From the NCBI GenBank assembly GCA_014380485.1, contig JACMJU010000075.1, positions 1 to 41,672 of the forward strand: a DNA stretch of 41,672 nucleotides. Reading direction: 5' to 3'. The stretch comes from Methyloceanibacter sp. (GTDB taxonomy: Bacteria > Pseudomonadota > Alphaproteobacteria > Rhizobiales > Methyloligellaceae). The translations under genes were made by a program, and so were the position numbers. The notes below the pieces were generated by a model. The model searched no databases. It was not told where the DNA came from and was given only the letters and a program-made list of their open reading frames with translations. Of this stretch, positions 34,919 to 41,672 are shown in pieces; positions within the stretch are counted from its first letter, which is position 1, and each line of letters opens with the position of its first letter.

Positions 34919-35032
34919 CTATTTGATGGAAGTCGGGGGCGGCAGATCGGTATAGACCTGCTGCGTGTGGTGGAAGCAGCCGCCCAACGCGATGGACACA
35001 ACGATGACGGCGAGAACAACGGTAAGGCGCAT
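34919..35032 (-). CDS. 37-residue lipoprotein
   Basis: A very short gene: a signal of 17 or so residues (RLTVVLAVIVVSIALGG) ends in the lipobox ALGGC, leaving a mature peptide of 19 residues, CFHHTQQVYTDLPPPTSIK. AGAAGGA precedes ATG 35032 with 7-nt spacing. The complete lipobox and ribosome site make it credible despite its size. Small Pro-containing lipoproteins of this kind (entericidin or LptM-like in style) are often missed. No family match is claimed. It lies alone between the bdhA terminator and the MFS gene. Confidence 0.75.
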   Translation of the reverse strand: MRLTVVLAVIVVSIALGGCFHHTQQVYTDLPPPTSIK

Positions 35033-35280
35033 GGACTGTCCTTCTAACTTGGCACTTTGATTTGCGTACGCGAGACTTCGTCCATCTCACTGCATTGCAC
35101 TTAGAAAAGCGTTAATGGGCGAACCAGTTTGGGACGGCGCGGGGCGCGCCCGCTTGCGACCGAAAGACAAATAGCCGGCTTTCAACGGGCTTCTAACGCC
35201 GGTCTTGAGGCCGATCCGCAAATCCCTTGGCGCTGGATCAAGAGTCCTTGGCGGCGTCCGGCGGCTCGAGCTGCCGCGGA

Positions 35281-36513
35281 TCAGTGGGCCATCGCCTCGG
35301 GCTGTATCGGCGTCTTGAGGAAAATGGCCAGCAGCGCCGCGCCCACAAGCGCCACGGCAATGCCGGCGACGCAGGCGGCCCACCCGAACATGTCGAAGAT
35401 CAGCCCGAGCACGGCGCTGCCGATCAGGCCGCCGAAGAAATAGGAGGCAAGATAGAGACCGCTCGCCGCGCCGCGGTCCGAGGTCGCAGCGCGGCCGACG
35501 AAACCGGTGGCGCAGGCTTGGGCGAAGAATGTCCCTGCCCCCACCAATACCATGCCGAGCAGAACGGCCGGCAGGCTGGGCAGGACCAGAAGCGGCAGCC
35601 CGAGCGCGGCCACGCCGAGTGCCGCCCAGAACGTTGGCCTGGTGCCGAAGCGGCGTACCGCGCGCCCGGCCAGCGGCGTGGTTGCCATGGCGGGAACGAA
35701 CACGAAATAGACGAAGCCGAGTGTCATGGCGCCGACGCCGAGCGGGGGCTGCACCAGAACGAAATTGACGAAGGTGAAAGTGCCGATGAACGCAAACAGG
35801 ATGCAGAAGCCGATGGCGAAGCTCGCCCGCAAGGCGGGCTTCTTCAGATGCATGATCCAGGCCTCGAAATGCGAGCCCATGGCCGGGGTTACGCATTTCA
35901 TGCACGGCGTCTTTTCGATCGTGAAATAGACCAGCAGCGCGCCGAGCAGATTGAGGACGGCGAAGAAATAGAAATTGCTGGCGAGCCCGAAATGGTCGGC
36001 GACAGCCGCCGAGATCAGCCGGCCGATGAGATTGCTGGCGACATTGCCGGTGATGTAGGCGGCAAAAGCGCTCGCCGAATCGGCGGCGTTGTAGTGCTCG
36101 CCGAGATAAGCGAGCGTGAGGGTGAAGGCCGCCGCCATGCACAGCCCCTGCAGCACCCGCAGGATCGTGAAAGTCGTAAGGTCCGGCGCATACGCGAGCA
36201 GCGCGGTGGGGATGGCAAGCAGGACGAGGCTGATCAGGATTCCTTTTCGGCGGTCGATCTCGCGGCTGAAATAGCCGACGGCCAGACCGGAAAACGCCAT
36301 ACCCAGGGTACTGGCATTGACGGCAAAGCCCATGGCCGCGGGCGAGACGCCGTAATGGCGCGTGAGCGACGGAAGAATGGCCTGAGTTGCGAACAGATCC
36401 ACGACCGTAAGGAAGGCCGTCAACCCGATGACGATCGAGCGCAGGAGCACGCCGCCGGAATGGGTATGCGCTTCGGCCTGCTCCATCGGGGCTGCAGCGG
36501 ATGTCTCGGCCAT
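35281..36513 (-). CDS. MFS transporter
   Basis: A 410-aa inner-membrane protein with about twelve hydrophobic helices. The loop 2-3 motif is AVGYFSREIDRRKG, a variant of the MFS G-x3-D-R-x-G-R-R signature, and the second-half equivalent is GRAVRRFGTRPTFW. YgaY/YnfM-type exporters of drugs or sugars have this look; the substrate is unknown. The N-terminus is a Met/Glu/Ala-rich cytoplasmic tail. ATG 36513 has CAGGAG at 7 nt. It is downstream of the exported cupin gene, separated by a 13-bp stem inverted repeat. Confidence 0.9.
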   Translation of the reverse strand: MAETSAAAPMEQAEAHTHSGGVLLRSIVIGLTAFLTVVDLFATQAILPSLTRHYGVSPAAMGFAVNASTLGMAFSGLAVGYFSREIDRRKGILISLVLLAIPTALLAYAPDLTTFTILRVLQGLCMAAAFTLTLAYLGEHYNAADSASAFAAYITGNVASNLIGRLISAAVADHFGLASNFYFFAVLNLLGALLVYFTIEKTPCMKCVTPAMGSHFEAWIMHLKKPALRASFAIGFCILFAFIGTFTFVNFVLVQPPLGVGAMTLGFVYFVFVPAMATTPLAGRAVRRFGTRPTFWAALGVAALGLPLLVLPSLPAVLLGMVLVGAGTFFAQACATGFVGRAATSDRGAASGLYLASYFFGGLIGSAVLGLIFDMFGWAACVAGIAVALVGAALLAIFLKTPIQPEAMAH

Positions 36514-36538
36514 GGCCGGCTCCTGGAAATGAAAGGAA

Positions 36539-36574
36539 GGATGTGATGCCCTGGGGGGAGGGGGCATCACATCC
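36539..36574 (-). other. 13-bp perfect inverted repeat between the cupin and MFS genes
   Basis: GGATGTGATGCCC (36539-36551) pairs with GGGCATCACATCC (36562-36574) around 10 nt. In the minus-strand transcript it would form a stable hairpin 14 bp after the cupin stop and 26 bp before the MFS start. The following bases are pyrimidine-rich but not a T-run, so attenuation, mRNA processing or an operator are all possible. Confidence 0.7.
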
Positions 36575-36587
36575 AAGGGGGGAGGGA

Positions 36588-37074
36588 TTACATATTCTTG
36601 TCGTTCGGGTCCTTAAGCAGGTCGGCCGAGAGCAGCACGACAGTCGTGTCGCCGAGATTCTTCCACCAATGCGAGACGTCTTTGGTTTCGGCGACCACTT
36701 CGCCGGCTTTGTGCAGGATCGGCTTGCCGCAGTTGCTGGCATATTCGTGTGATCTCGCCCTTGACGACATAGATGATCGCCGGCCGATCGCCGTGGCTGT
36801 GCCACGGCACGATGCCGCCCGGCTCGATGGTCAGTTTCCGCATGCGGAACTTGCGATCGTCGATACCCTGTTCCTGTTCGACATCGATCATGGCGATGAC
36901 GGTGTCGGTGACTCCCACCGGCTTCAAATCCACCTTCTCACGCGCTTCGGCTTTCTTCTGGTCGGCAGGGCATTCGCCGGCGAAGGCGCCCGAGGCCATG
37001 ACGGTCGCTCCCAGGGCAATACCGGCAATTAAGGCAGCGCGGCCGAACCGGCCTTTGGTTCTCGATTGAAACAT
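36588..37074 (-). pseudogene. Exported cupin-domain protein gene, frameshifted
   Basis: From ATG 37074 (AAGGAG upstream) the frame gives a signal peptide (IAGIALGATVMASGAFAG) and a cupin core (LTIEPGGIVPWHSHGDRP, IIYVVKGEIT). It then loses the family. Skipping one base at 36748 restores EYASNCGKPILHKAGEVV, then DVSHWWKNLGDTTVVLL and a natural stop at 36588. The intact protein would have about 161 residues with metal ligands from PWHSH and VSHWW. One extra base disrupts it, by mutation or sequencing error. It is the first gene before the MFS transporter and has LysR box 2 upstream. Confidence 0.88.
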
Positions 37075-37185
37075 CTCCGTTCACTCCTTCTGGCTAGTGC
37101 TCCGGCCGAAAGGAACGGCCGCGGCGATAGGGGAAGGATCGTCCGAAGCCCCGTCCAACGGAAATGCCGGTTGGCTTCCAACTCG

Positions 37186-37241
37186 ATAGCCGAACGCTAT
37201 CCGGTGCACCGAACGCACCCCAATCCATAGCGACAAGGTAT
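37186..37241. promoter_or_regulatory. LysR-type boxes in the cupin/micro-peptide gap (site 2)
   Basis: A perfect palindrome ATAGC-CGAAC-GCTAT at 37186-37200 (17 bp with flanking G/C) is followed 41 bp further, centre to centre, by an imperfect ATAG-N7-GTAT at 37227-37241. This layout is like the recognition and activation sites of LysR promoters. The first box is 112 bp from the cupin ATG, and the gene pair 37356-37617 lies on the other side. Confidence 0.6.
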
Positions 37242-37355
37242 TGGCCGATCAGGGGTATCCGGCACTACGTTTGGATCGTTCCGAACGGACATTCATGGCC
37301 ATCCGCCGGAGCTTCAGACCCCAAGGCCAACAACCGCTCTGAAAGGAGACTTAAA

Positions 37356-37451
37356 ATGAAGCAGCTGCTGATCGTCATCGCCCTGGTCGTCGCCTCAACC
37401 GCGCCCGCTATGGCCGAAGGTTTTCCGAACCCCTACCTGAGCAGCCGCTAG
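37356..37451 (+). CDS. Exported micro-peptide 1 (31 aa)
   Basis: A tiny gene with a textbook ribosome site (AAAGGAG, 7-8 nt before ATG 37356). The peptide starts MKQLLIVIALVVASTAPAMA, a complete signal peptide with an A-M-A cleavage site, leaving only 11 mature residues, EGFPNPYLSSR. A paralogue follows 61 bp on with the same plan. Function unknown; a secreted signal, a membrane-associated peptide or a leader are possible. The duplicate nature and strong translation signals support it being real. Confidence 0.7.
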   Translation: MKQLLIVIALVVASTAPAMAEGFPNPYLSSR

Positions 37452-37512
37452 CAGCTCGGTCAGATTGATCGGGCAAGGCGTCAGCCTTTGCCCTCTCGAA
37501 AGGAGAAACCCC

Positions 37513-37617
37513 ATGAAGACGCTTTTTCTCGCTCTCGCTCTGGTCGTCGCGGCTGCGGCGCCGAGCATGGCTCTCGAATTCTCCGGCACTCCCCCGGGCG
37601 CATTCGGAACCCGTTAA
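37513..37617 (+). CDS. Exported micro-peptide 2 (34 aa)
   Basis: Second member of the pair. The ribosome site AAAGGAG again sits 7-8 nt before ATG 37513. The signal peptide MKTLFLALALVVAAAAPSMA ends like its neighbour's (A-P-x-M-A), and the mature part is LEFSGTPPGAFGTR, 14 residues ending in Arg as in copy 1. The start-to-start distance is 157 bp. Both genes precede the terminator at 37661-37694, so they form a bicistronic unit. No family recognised. Confidence 0.7.
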   Translation: MKTLFLALALVVAAAAPSMALEFSGTPPGAFGTR

Positions 37618-37660
37618 GTCGAGTGGGTCGTGTCCGTGTGACCCCTTCCTCTCCCAAGAG

Positions 37661-37694
37661 ATGCGGGCGCTCTCGATGAGGCGCCCGCATTTTT
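37661..37694 (+). terminator. Intrinsic terminator after the micro-peptide genes
   Basis: Perfect 10-bp stem ATGCGGGCGC (37661-37670) and GCGCCCGCAT (37681-37690) with a 10-nt loop, running straight into TTTTT on the plus strand. It ends the micro-peptide transcript; the convergent uvrB gene stops 84 bp further. Confidence 0.9.
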
Positions 37695-37777
37695 ACGAAG
37701 CGATCAATCTCAGAAAACATCACCGTCCATTGCCGTGCCCCCGCGAAGCGACGGGCGCCGGCCGGCGAGCTTGCGTG

Positions 37778-40180
37778 CTAGCTTCTCTTGCCCTTGAAGG
37801 CGCGGGTGCCGGGCCTGCCCGATTTCGAGCGTGGACCGGATTTTCGCAAGCTGGCGAGCGGCATCTCGCGGTTATGCGGGCCCATTTCGTCGAGCGCGGG
37901 CTTGTGCGGCCGCGTCAGATCGGTCTCCGCCGCCGCGCGCTCGAGCTCCGCCTGGCGGGCGAGCGGGTCGTTGGCGACGGCGAGCTCCATCTGGCGCAAG
38001 CGCTTGACCTCGTCCCTGAGCCGCGCCGCTTCCTCGAATTCGAGGTCGGCGGCGGCCGCGCGCATCCGCTTCTCCATGTCGGCGATGACGCTTTCGAGAT
38101 TGTGCCCGATCAGCGCCTGGTCCTCTTCGGCGAATCCGATACCGGCATCGACCAGAACATGGTCGCGCTCATAGACGCTGGCGAGAATGTCGCCGATATT
38201 CTTCTTCACGCTCTCCGGCGTGATGCCGTTCGCTTCGTTCCATGCCGTCTGCTTCTCGCGCCGGCGGTCGGTCTCGGCGATGGCGCGTTCCATCGAACCG
38301 GTCATGCCGTCGGCATAGAGGATCACGCGCCCGTCGATATTGCGCGCGGCGCGGCCGATGGTCTGGATCAACGAGGTCTCCGAGCGCAGGAACCCCTCCT
38401 TGTCGGCGTCGAGAATGGCGACCAGCGCGCATTCGGGAATATCGAGGCCCTCGCGCAACAGATTGATCCCGATCAGCACGTCGAACGCGCCTAGCCGCAA
38501 ATCGCGGATGATCTCGATGCGCTCCAGCGTCTCTACATCGGAATGCAGGTAGCGCACGCGGATGCCTTGCTCATGCATGTACTCGGTCAGGTCCTCGGCC
38601 ATGCGCTTGGTGAGGGTGGTGACCAGCACGCGATAGCCTTGCGCCACCACTTTCCGCGCCTCGTCGATCAGGTCGTCGACTTGGGTCGAAGCCGGTCGCA
38701 CCAGGACGGGCGGGTCGACAAGACCGGTGGGGCGGATCACCTGCTCGGCGAAGATGCCGCTGGTCTGCTCCAACTCCCAGCCGCCGGGCGTGGCCGAGAC
38801 ATAGACCGTCTGCGGCCGCATGGCGTCCCACTCCTCGAAACGCAGCGGCCGGTTGTCCATGCAGGAGGGGAGCCTGAAGCCGTACTCGGCGAGGGTGGAT
38901 TTGCGCCGGTAATCGCCGCGGAACATGCCGCCGATCTGCGGCACGGTGACATGGCTCTCGTCGACAAAGACCAGGGCGTTGTCGGGCAGATATTCGAACA
39001 GAGTTGGCGGCGGCTCGCCGGCTTTGCGGCCGGTGAGATAGCGCGAATAATTCTCGATACCGGCGCAGGAGCCGGTGGCCTCGATCATCTCCAGATCGAA
39101 CAGGGTGCGCTGCTCGAGCCGCTGCGCCTCGAGCAGCCGGCTGGCGCCGTGCAGTTCGCCGAGCCGGGCCTTGAGTTCGTCCTTGATGCCGCGGATCGCC
39201 TGCTTGAGCGTCGGTTTCGGCGTCACGTAGTGCGAATTGGCGTAGACCTTCACCATGCTGAAGTCGTCGGTCTTGGCGCCGGTCAGGGGGTCGAACTCGG
39301 TGAGGCTCTCGACGGTATCGCCGAACAGCGAAATGCGCCAGGCGCGGTCCTCCAAATGCGCCGGCCACAGCTCGATGGTGTCGCCGCGCACGCGGAACGA
39401 GCCGCGCATAAAATTCACGTCGTTGCGCCGGTACTGCAGGGCCACGAGGTCGGCCATCAGTTGGCGTTGCTCGACCTTGTCGCCGCGCTTCAGGCTGAAG
39501 GTCATCGCCGTATAGGTTTCGACCGAGCCGATACCGTAGATGCAGGATACGCTCGCTACGATGATGACGTCGTCGCGCTCGATCAGCGCGCGGGTCGCCG
39601 CATGGCGCATGCGGTCGATCTGCTCATTGATGGAAGAATCCTTCTCGATATAGGTGTCGGTGCGCGGGATATAGGCCTCGGGCTGGTAGTAATCGTAGTA
39701 CGAGACGAAATACTCGACCGCGTTATCGGGAAAGAAACTCTTGAACTCGCCGTAAAGCTGGGCGGCCAGGGTCTTGTTCGGCGCCAGCACCAGCGCCGGA
39801 CGCTGCGTCGCCTCGATGACCTTGGCCATGGTGAAGGTCTTACCCGAGCCGGTAACGCCGAGCAGCACCTGGTCGCGTTCCTGCGCGTTCGCTTGGGCCA
39901 CAAGCTCGGCAATCGCTTGCGGTTGATCGCCCTTGGGCTCGAGTTCGGATTGGATGTGCAAGGGGACCCCGCCCTCGCTCTTCTCGGGACGGGGCGGGCG
40001 ATGCGGCGTGAAGGACGGCACGGTGCCCGCGACCAGCGGATGCTCCTGCATCAAGGGCTGCGGCGCCTCGCCGAAACCCGGCGCACGGCGATCGGCCCCA
40101 AGCGGCAGGCCGGGCGCCTCGCCCGTGACGGCACGCGGCTCGGCGCGAGAGCCGAAGGTCTTGGCGATGCGATGGGGCAT
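37778..40180 (-). CDS. uvrB: Excinuclease ABC subunit B
   Basis: Damage-recognition helicase-like subunit of nucleotide excision repair. The 800-aa protein has a Walker [13 protein letters not shown], the DNA-clamping beta-hairpin [20 protein letters not shown], the Walker B region [13 protein letters not shown], helicase motifs [13 protein letters not shown] and [29 protein letters not shown], and a C-terminal UVR motif ([19 protein letters not shown]) for UvrC. An extra N-terminal arm of roughly 80 Pro-rich residues and a basic C-terminal tail ([13 protein letters not shown]-like) exceed the usual length of about 670. ATG 40180 is used without a strong ribosome site. Confidence 0.97.
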   Translation of the reverse strand: MPHRIAKTFGSRAEPRAVTGEAPGLPLGADRRAPGFGEAPQPLMQEHPLVAGTVPSFTPHRPPRPEKSEGGVPLHIQSELEPKGDQPQAIAELVAQANAQERDQVLLGVTGSGKTFTMAKVIEATQRPALVLAPNKTLAAQLYGEFKSFFPDNAVEYFVSYYDYYQPEAYIPRTDTYIEKDSSINEQIDRMRHAATRALIERDDVIIVASVSCIYGIGSVETYTAMTFSLKRGDKVEQRQLMADLVALQYRRNDVNFMRGSFRVRGDTIELWPAHLEDRAWRISLFGDTVESLTEFDPLTGAKTDDFSMVKVYANSHYVTPKPTLKQAIRGIKDELKARLGELHGASRLLEAQRLEQRTLFDLEMIEATGSCAGIENYSRYLTGRKAGEPPPTLFEYLPDNALVFVDESHVTVPQIGGMFRGDYRRKSTLAEYGFRLPSCMDNRPLRFEEWDAMRPQTVYVSATPGGWELEQTSGIFAEQVIRPTGLVDPPVLVRPASTQVDDLIDEARKVVAQGYRVLVTTLTKRMAEDLTEYMHEQGIRVRYLHSDVETLERIEIIRDLRLGAFDVLIGINLLREGLDIPECALVAILDADKEGFLRSETSLIQTIGRAARNIDGRVILYADGMTGSMERAIAETDRRREKQTAWNEANGITPESVKKNIGDILASVYERDHVLVDAGIGFAEEDQALIGHNLESVIADMEKRMRAAAADLEFEEAARLRDEVKRLRQMELAVANDPLARQAELERAAAETDLTRPHKPALDEMGPHNREMPLASLRKSGPRSKSGRPGTRAFKGKRS

Positions 40181-40326
40181 AGGCCGAATATGGCGGCGGG
40201 GAGTGGACTTGGCTAGGGGCGCGTGGCTCGGGAGCTCCCGCATCCCTGTCACGAAGTTGGGTCTTATCAACCAGTTTCCGCTACAAGGGGGCACGAACCG
40301 CTCGTCCGGGCCCTTCGGAGACGCAC

Positions 40327-41121
40327 TTGCTCCACGTCTTGCACGACGTTCCTCTGTGGGTCACAGCCCTCGTGCTCATCGTCGGGGCGGCGCTCTACTC
40401 CATGGGCCTCATGCTGGTGACGCGGATGATCTACGGCGTGGACCGGCTCAGTCTGAACAACGAGGTGGCCGGTTTCAAATTCGCCGTGATCGGTGTCTTT
40501 TACGCGGTGCTGTTGGCCTTCGTGGTGATCGCCGTATGGGAGGAGTTCCGTCAGACCGAAGCGTCGGTTCGCAACGAGGCGAAGGCGGCTATCGACTTGC
40601 ACCGGGTCACCTTTGCCCTTCCGGCCGAAGCCGGCACCGAGATCAGAAAGCATCTCATCGCCTACACCAAGGACGTGCGCGAGCATGAATGGCCGACGAT
40701 GGCGGTCGGCGAGCCGAGCGACATCGTCGTCAAGGATCTCGATCGGCTGAGCAAGTCGGTCTTCAATGTCAATCCGGCAAGTTGGCAGGAGCTGGCCCTC
40801 TATCAAGACGCGCTGAGACTCCTGGCAGTGATGACCGATAATCGCAACGAACGGCTGGACAGCGCCAACGGCTCGATGCCGGGGATTCTGTGGTTCACGC
40901 TGATCGTGGGCGGTCTCATCACGCTAGGCTATCCGGCCTTCTTCGGCTCGACCAATCTGTTGGCGCAGGTTCTCATGACCGCGTCCCTGGCCGTGCTTGT
41001 CGCCATTGCCTTGCTGCTTGGCCTTGCGTTCGACTACCCCTTTACCGGCGAGGTGCAAATCTCCTCCTACCCGTTCGATCAAGCCTTGCGCCAGATGCCG
41101 TCGCTTTGGCCTCCGCCCTGA
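40327..41121 (+). CDS. DUF4239 (bestrophin-like) membrane protein
   Basis: A 264-aa protein with membrane helices at about 10-31 and 52-72, a soluble middle with charged helices ([21 protein letters not shown]), and two C-terminal helices at about 187-208 and 213-237. This is the DUF4239 layout, distantly bestrophin-like, of unknown transport function. The start is taken as TTG 40327 because GGAG lies 6 nt upstream and the first helix is then complete; the next ATG would remove half of it. It is divergent from uvrB across 146 bp. Confidence 0.85.
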   Translation: MLHVLHDVPLWVTALVLIVGAALYSMGLMLVTRMIYGVDRLSLNNEVAGFKFAVIGVFYAVLLAFVVIAVWEEFRQTEASVRNEAKAAIDLHRVTFALPAEAGTEIRKHLIAYTKDVREHEWPTMAVGEPSDIVVKDLDRLSKSVFNVNPASWQELALYQDALRLLAVMTDNRNERLDSANGSMPGILWFTLIVGGLITLGYPAFFGSTNLLAQVLMTASLAVLVAIALLLGLAFDYPFTGEVQISSYPFDQALRQMPSLWPPP

Positions 41122-41439
41122 GATCGGCACTTTTGCCGTCGCATGGGGATGGAAACCATCATTCGCGCGCTCGCCGAAACGGCGTGAGGCGGAGATTGGA
41201 GCGACCTCCAATGCCAAGCCCCCGTTCCAACCATGCGGAGTGGGAACGATTCGCGCGTTTAGGTTGTTGCCGATGAGGCACCCAAATTGCCACTTTCGCG
41301 CGCGATCATCGTATAATGAAAAAAACAATTGACTCACCCCCTGGGACGGCAAGCCTGGACGAGGTGAAGCGTGATTCGTCCAGAAATGCGTCCGTTTGGC
41401 GGTCGAGTGCGGCATCAGAACAGAATCGGAGCACAAGCC
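41122..41439. promoter_or_regulatory. 318-bp gap with a candidate promoter for the histone-like gene
   Basis: TTGCCA (41287-41292) and a perfect TATAAT (41312-41317) are 19 bp apart, reading plus, about 120 bp before the histone-like ATG. Nothing else is supported; a 54-codon frame from 41317 starts inside the -10 box and is not credible. Confidence 0.45.
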
Positions 41440-41672
41440 ATGGCTACGAAAAAGAGTGGGAAGAAGCGCACGACGAGTAGGAAGAAGAGCGCGAGCGCCG
41501 GTCGCGCGGGGGCAAAGAGAACGAGCGCACGCAAGACCGCCGCGAAAAAGTCCGGGGCGAAGAAGAAGGCCCCGGCGCGGAAGACCGCCGCGCGCAAAAC
41601 CGCCAAAAAGGCGGCGCGGAAGCCCGCGCGCAAAGCGCCGGCCCGTAAGCCTGCGGCTGCAGCGAAGCCGGC
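41440..41672 (+). CDS. Histone H1-like Lys/Ala/Arg-rich protein (partial)
   Basis: Starts at ATG 41440 (CGGAG about 9 nt upstream) and is open to the window end, 77 complete codons. Almost only Lys, Ala, Arg, Ser, Thr, Gly and Pro occur, with many KKA, ARK and RKTA(A/K) units (MATKKSGKKRTTSRKKS at the start). Such proteins resemble the tails of eukaryotic H1 and the Hc1/AlgP/BphP-like nucleoid proteins of bacteria and probably bind DNA or RNA non-specifically. Low-complexity DNA of this type is prone to length variation. The C-terminus is not seen. Confidence 0.85.
   Translation, partial: MATKKSGKKRTTSRKKSASAGRAGAKRTSARKTAAKKSGAKKKAPARKTAARKTAKKAARKPARKAPARKPAAAAKP

Noticed and set aside
35087-36805. 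A 572-codon minus-strand frame overlapping the MFS and cupin genes in another frame
   Set aside because: Arg/Pro-rich translation typical of a shifted frame; the MFS frame has clear membrane helices.
38543-40216. A 557-codon plus-strand frame opposite uvrB
   Set aside because: Antisense to a conserved gene, low-complexity composition and no recognisable motifs.
41317-41481. A 54-codon frame starting at ATG 41317
   Set aside because: Its ATG is part of the TATAAT box, it has no ribosome site and it overlaps the histone-like gene in another frame.
1-41672. CRISPR arrays, insertion sequences, tRNA or rRNA genes
   Set aside because: No regularly spaced repeats, transposase motifs, tRNA T-arm signatures or rRNA segments were seen on either strand by eye; a covariance-model scan would be needed for certainty.

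Overview
The window is GC-rich chromosomal DNA from an alphaproteobacterium, most likely of the order Hyphomicrobiales (Rhizobiales). The gene orders lgt-MidA-like-pgeF, uvrC-pgsA-moaD-moaE and MarR/OmpR/histidine kinase, plus bluB, a UbiK/BMFP protein and a long-N-terminus UvrB, all fit that group. I see no rRNA, tRNA, transposase, phage gene or CRISPR array. The order-level placement is inference.

Layout. 1-4.4 kb (minus strand): the 5' part of prs, a two-domain lipoprotein, then pgeF, a MidA/NDUFAF7-type methyltransferase and lgt, the last pair coupled by TGATG. 4.5-9.5 kb (plus): ubiK; two DGPF/YCII proteins and an ECF sigma factor with a C-terminal extension (ECF42 type), with a matching promoter-like sequence; YbjN-proC; a TetR regulator. 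9.5-12.6 kb (minus): a small acidic exported protein and a MarR-response regulator-histidine kinase operon whose genes overlap by 4 nt and whose start region is duplicated in tandem. 12.7-15.2 kb (plus): a branched-chain aminotransferase, bluB and a cysteine-rich exported protein lying between two palindrome-dense intergenic elements. 15.1-19.3 kb (minus): uvrC, pgsA, moaD, moaE and a pteridine-reductase-like SDR. 19.4-27.3 kb: a methyltransferase, an outer-membrane barrel, RNase T2, an M20 peptidase, a cold-shock protein, an RlpA with 57-bp internal repeats, a DUF3072-like protein and an MltB-type transglycosylase.

27.4-37.7 kb is the most unusual part. It holds a MerA/Lpd-like flavoprotein with a frameshifted DoxX gene, two tandem CPYC peroxiredoxins, a LysR regulator, bdhA with a patatin-like lipase and a small membrane protein, a 37-aa lipoprotein, an MFS transporter with a frameshifted exported cupin, and two tandem exported micro-peptides of 31 and 34 aa. 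Three perfect ATAG-N7-CTAT palindromes (LysR-type T-N11-A boxes) lie in three of its divergent intergenic regions. Each is 112-122 bp from the start codon of doxX, bdhA or the cupin gene. I read this as a LysR-controlled envelope/redox regulon; that is inference.

37.8-41.7 kb: uvrB (minus), a DUF4239-type membrane protein, and the start of a Lys/Ala/Arg-rich histone-H1-like protein cut by the window end. Many gene starts in the window are decided by Shine-Dalgarno spacing, including TTG starts for moaE and the DUF4239 gene.
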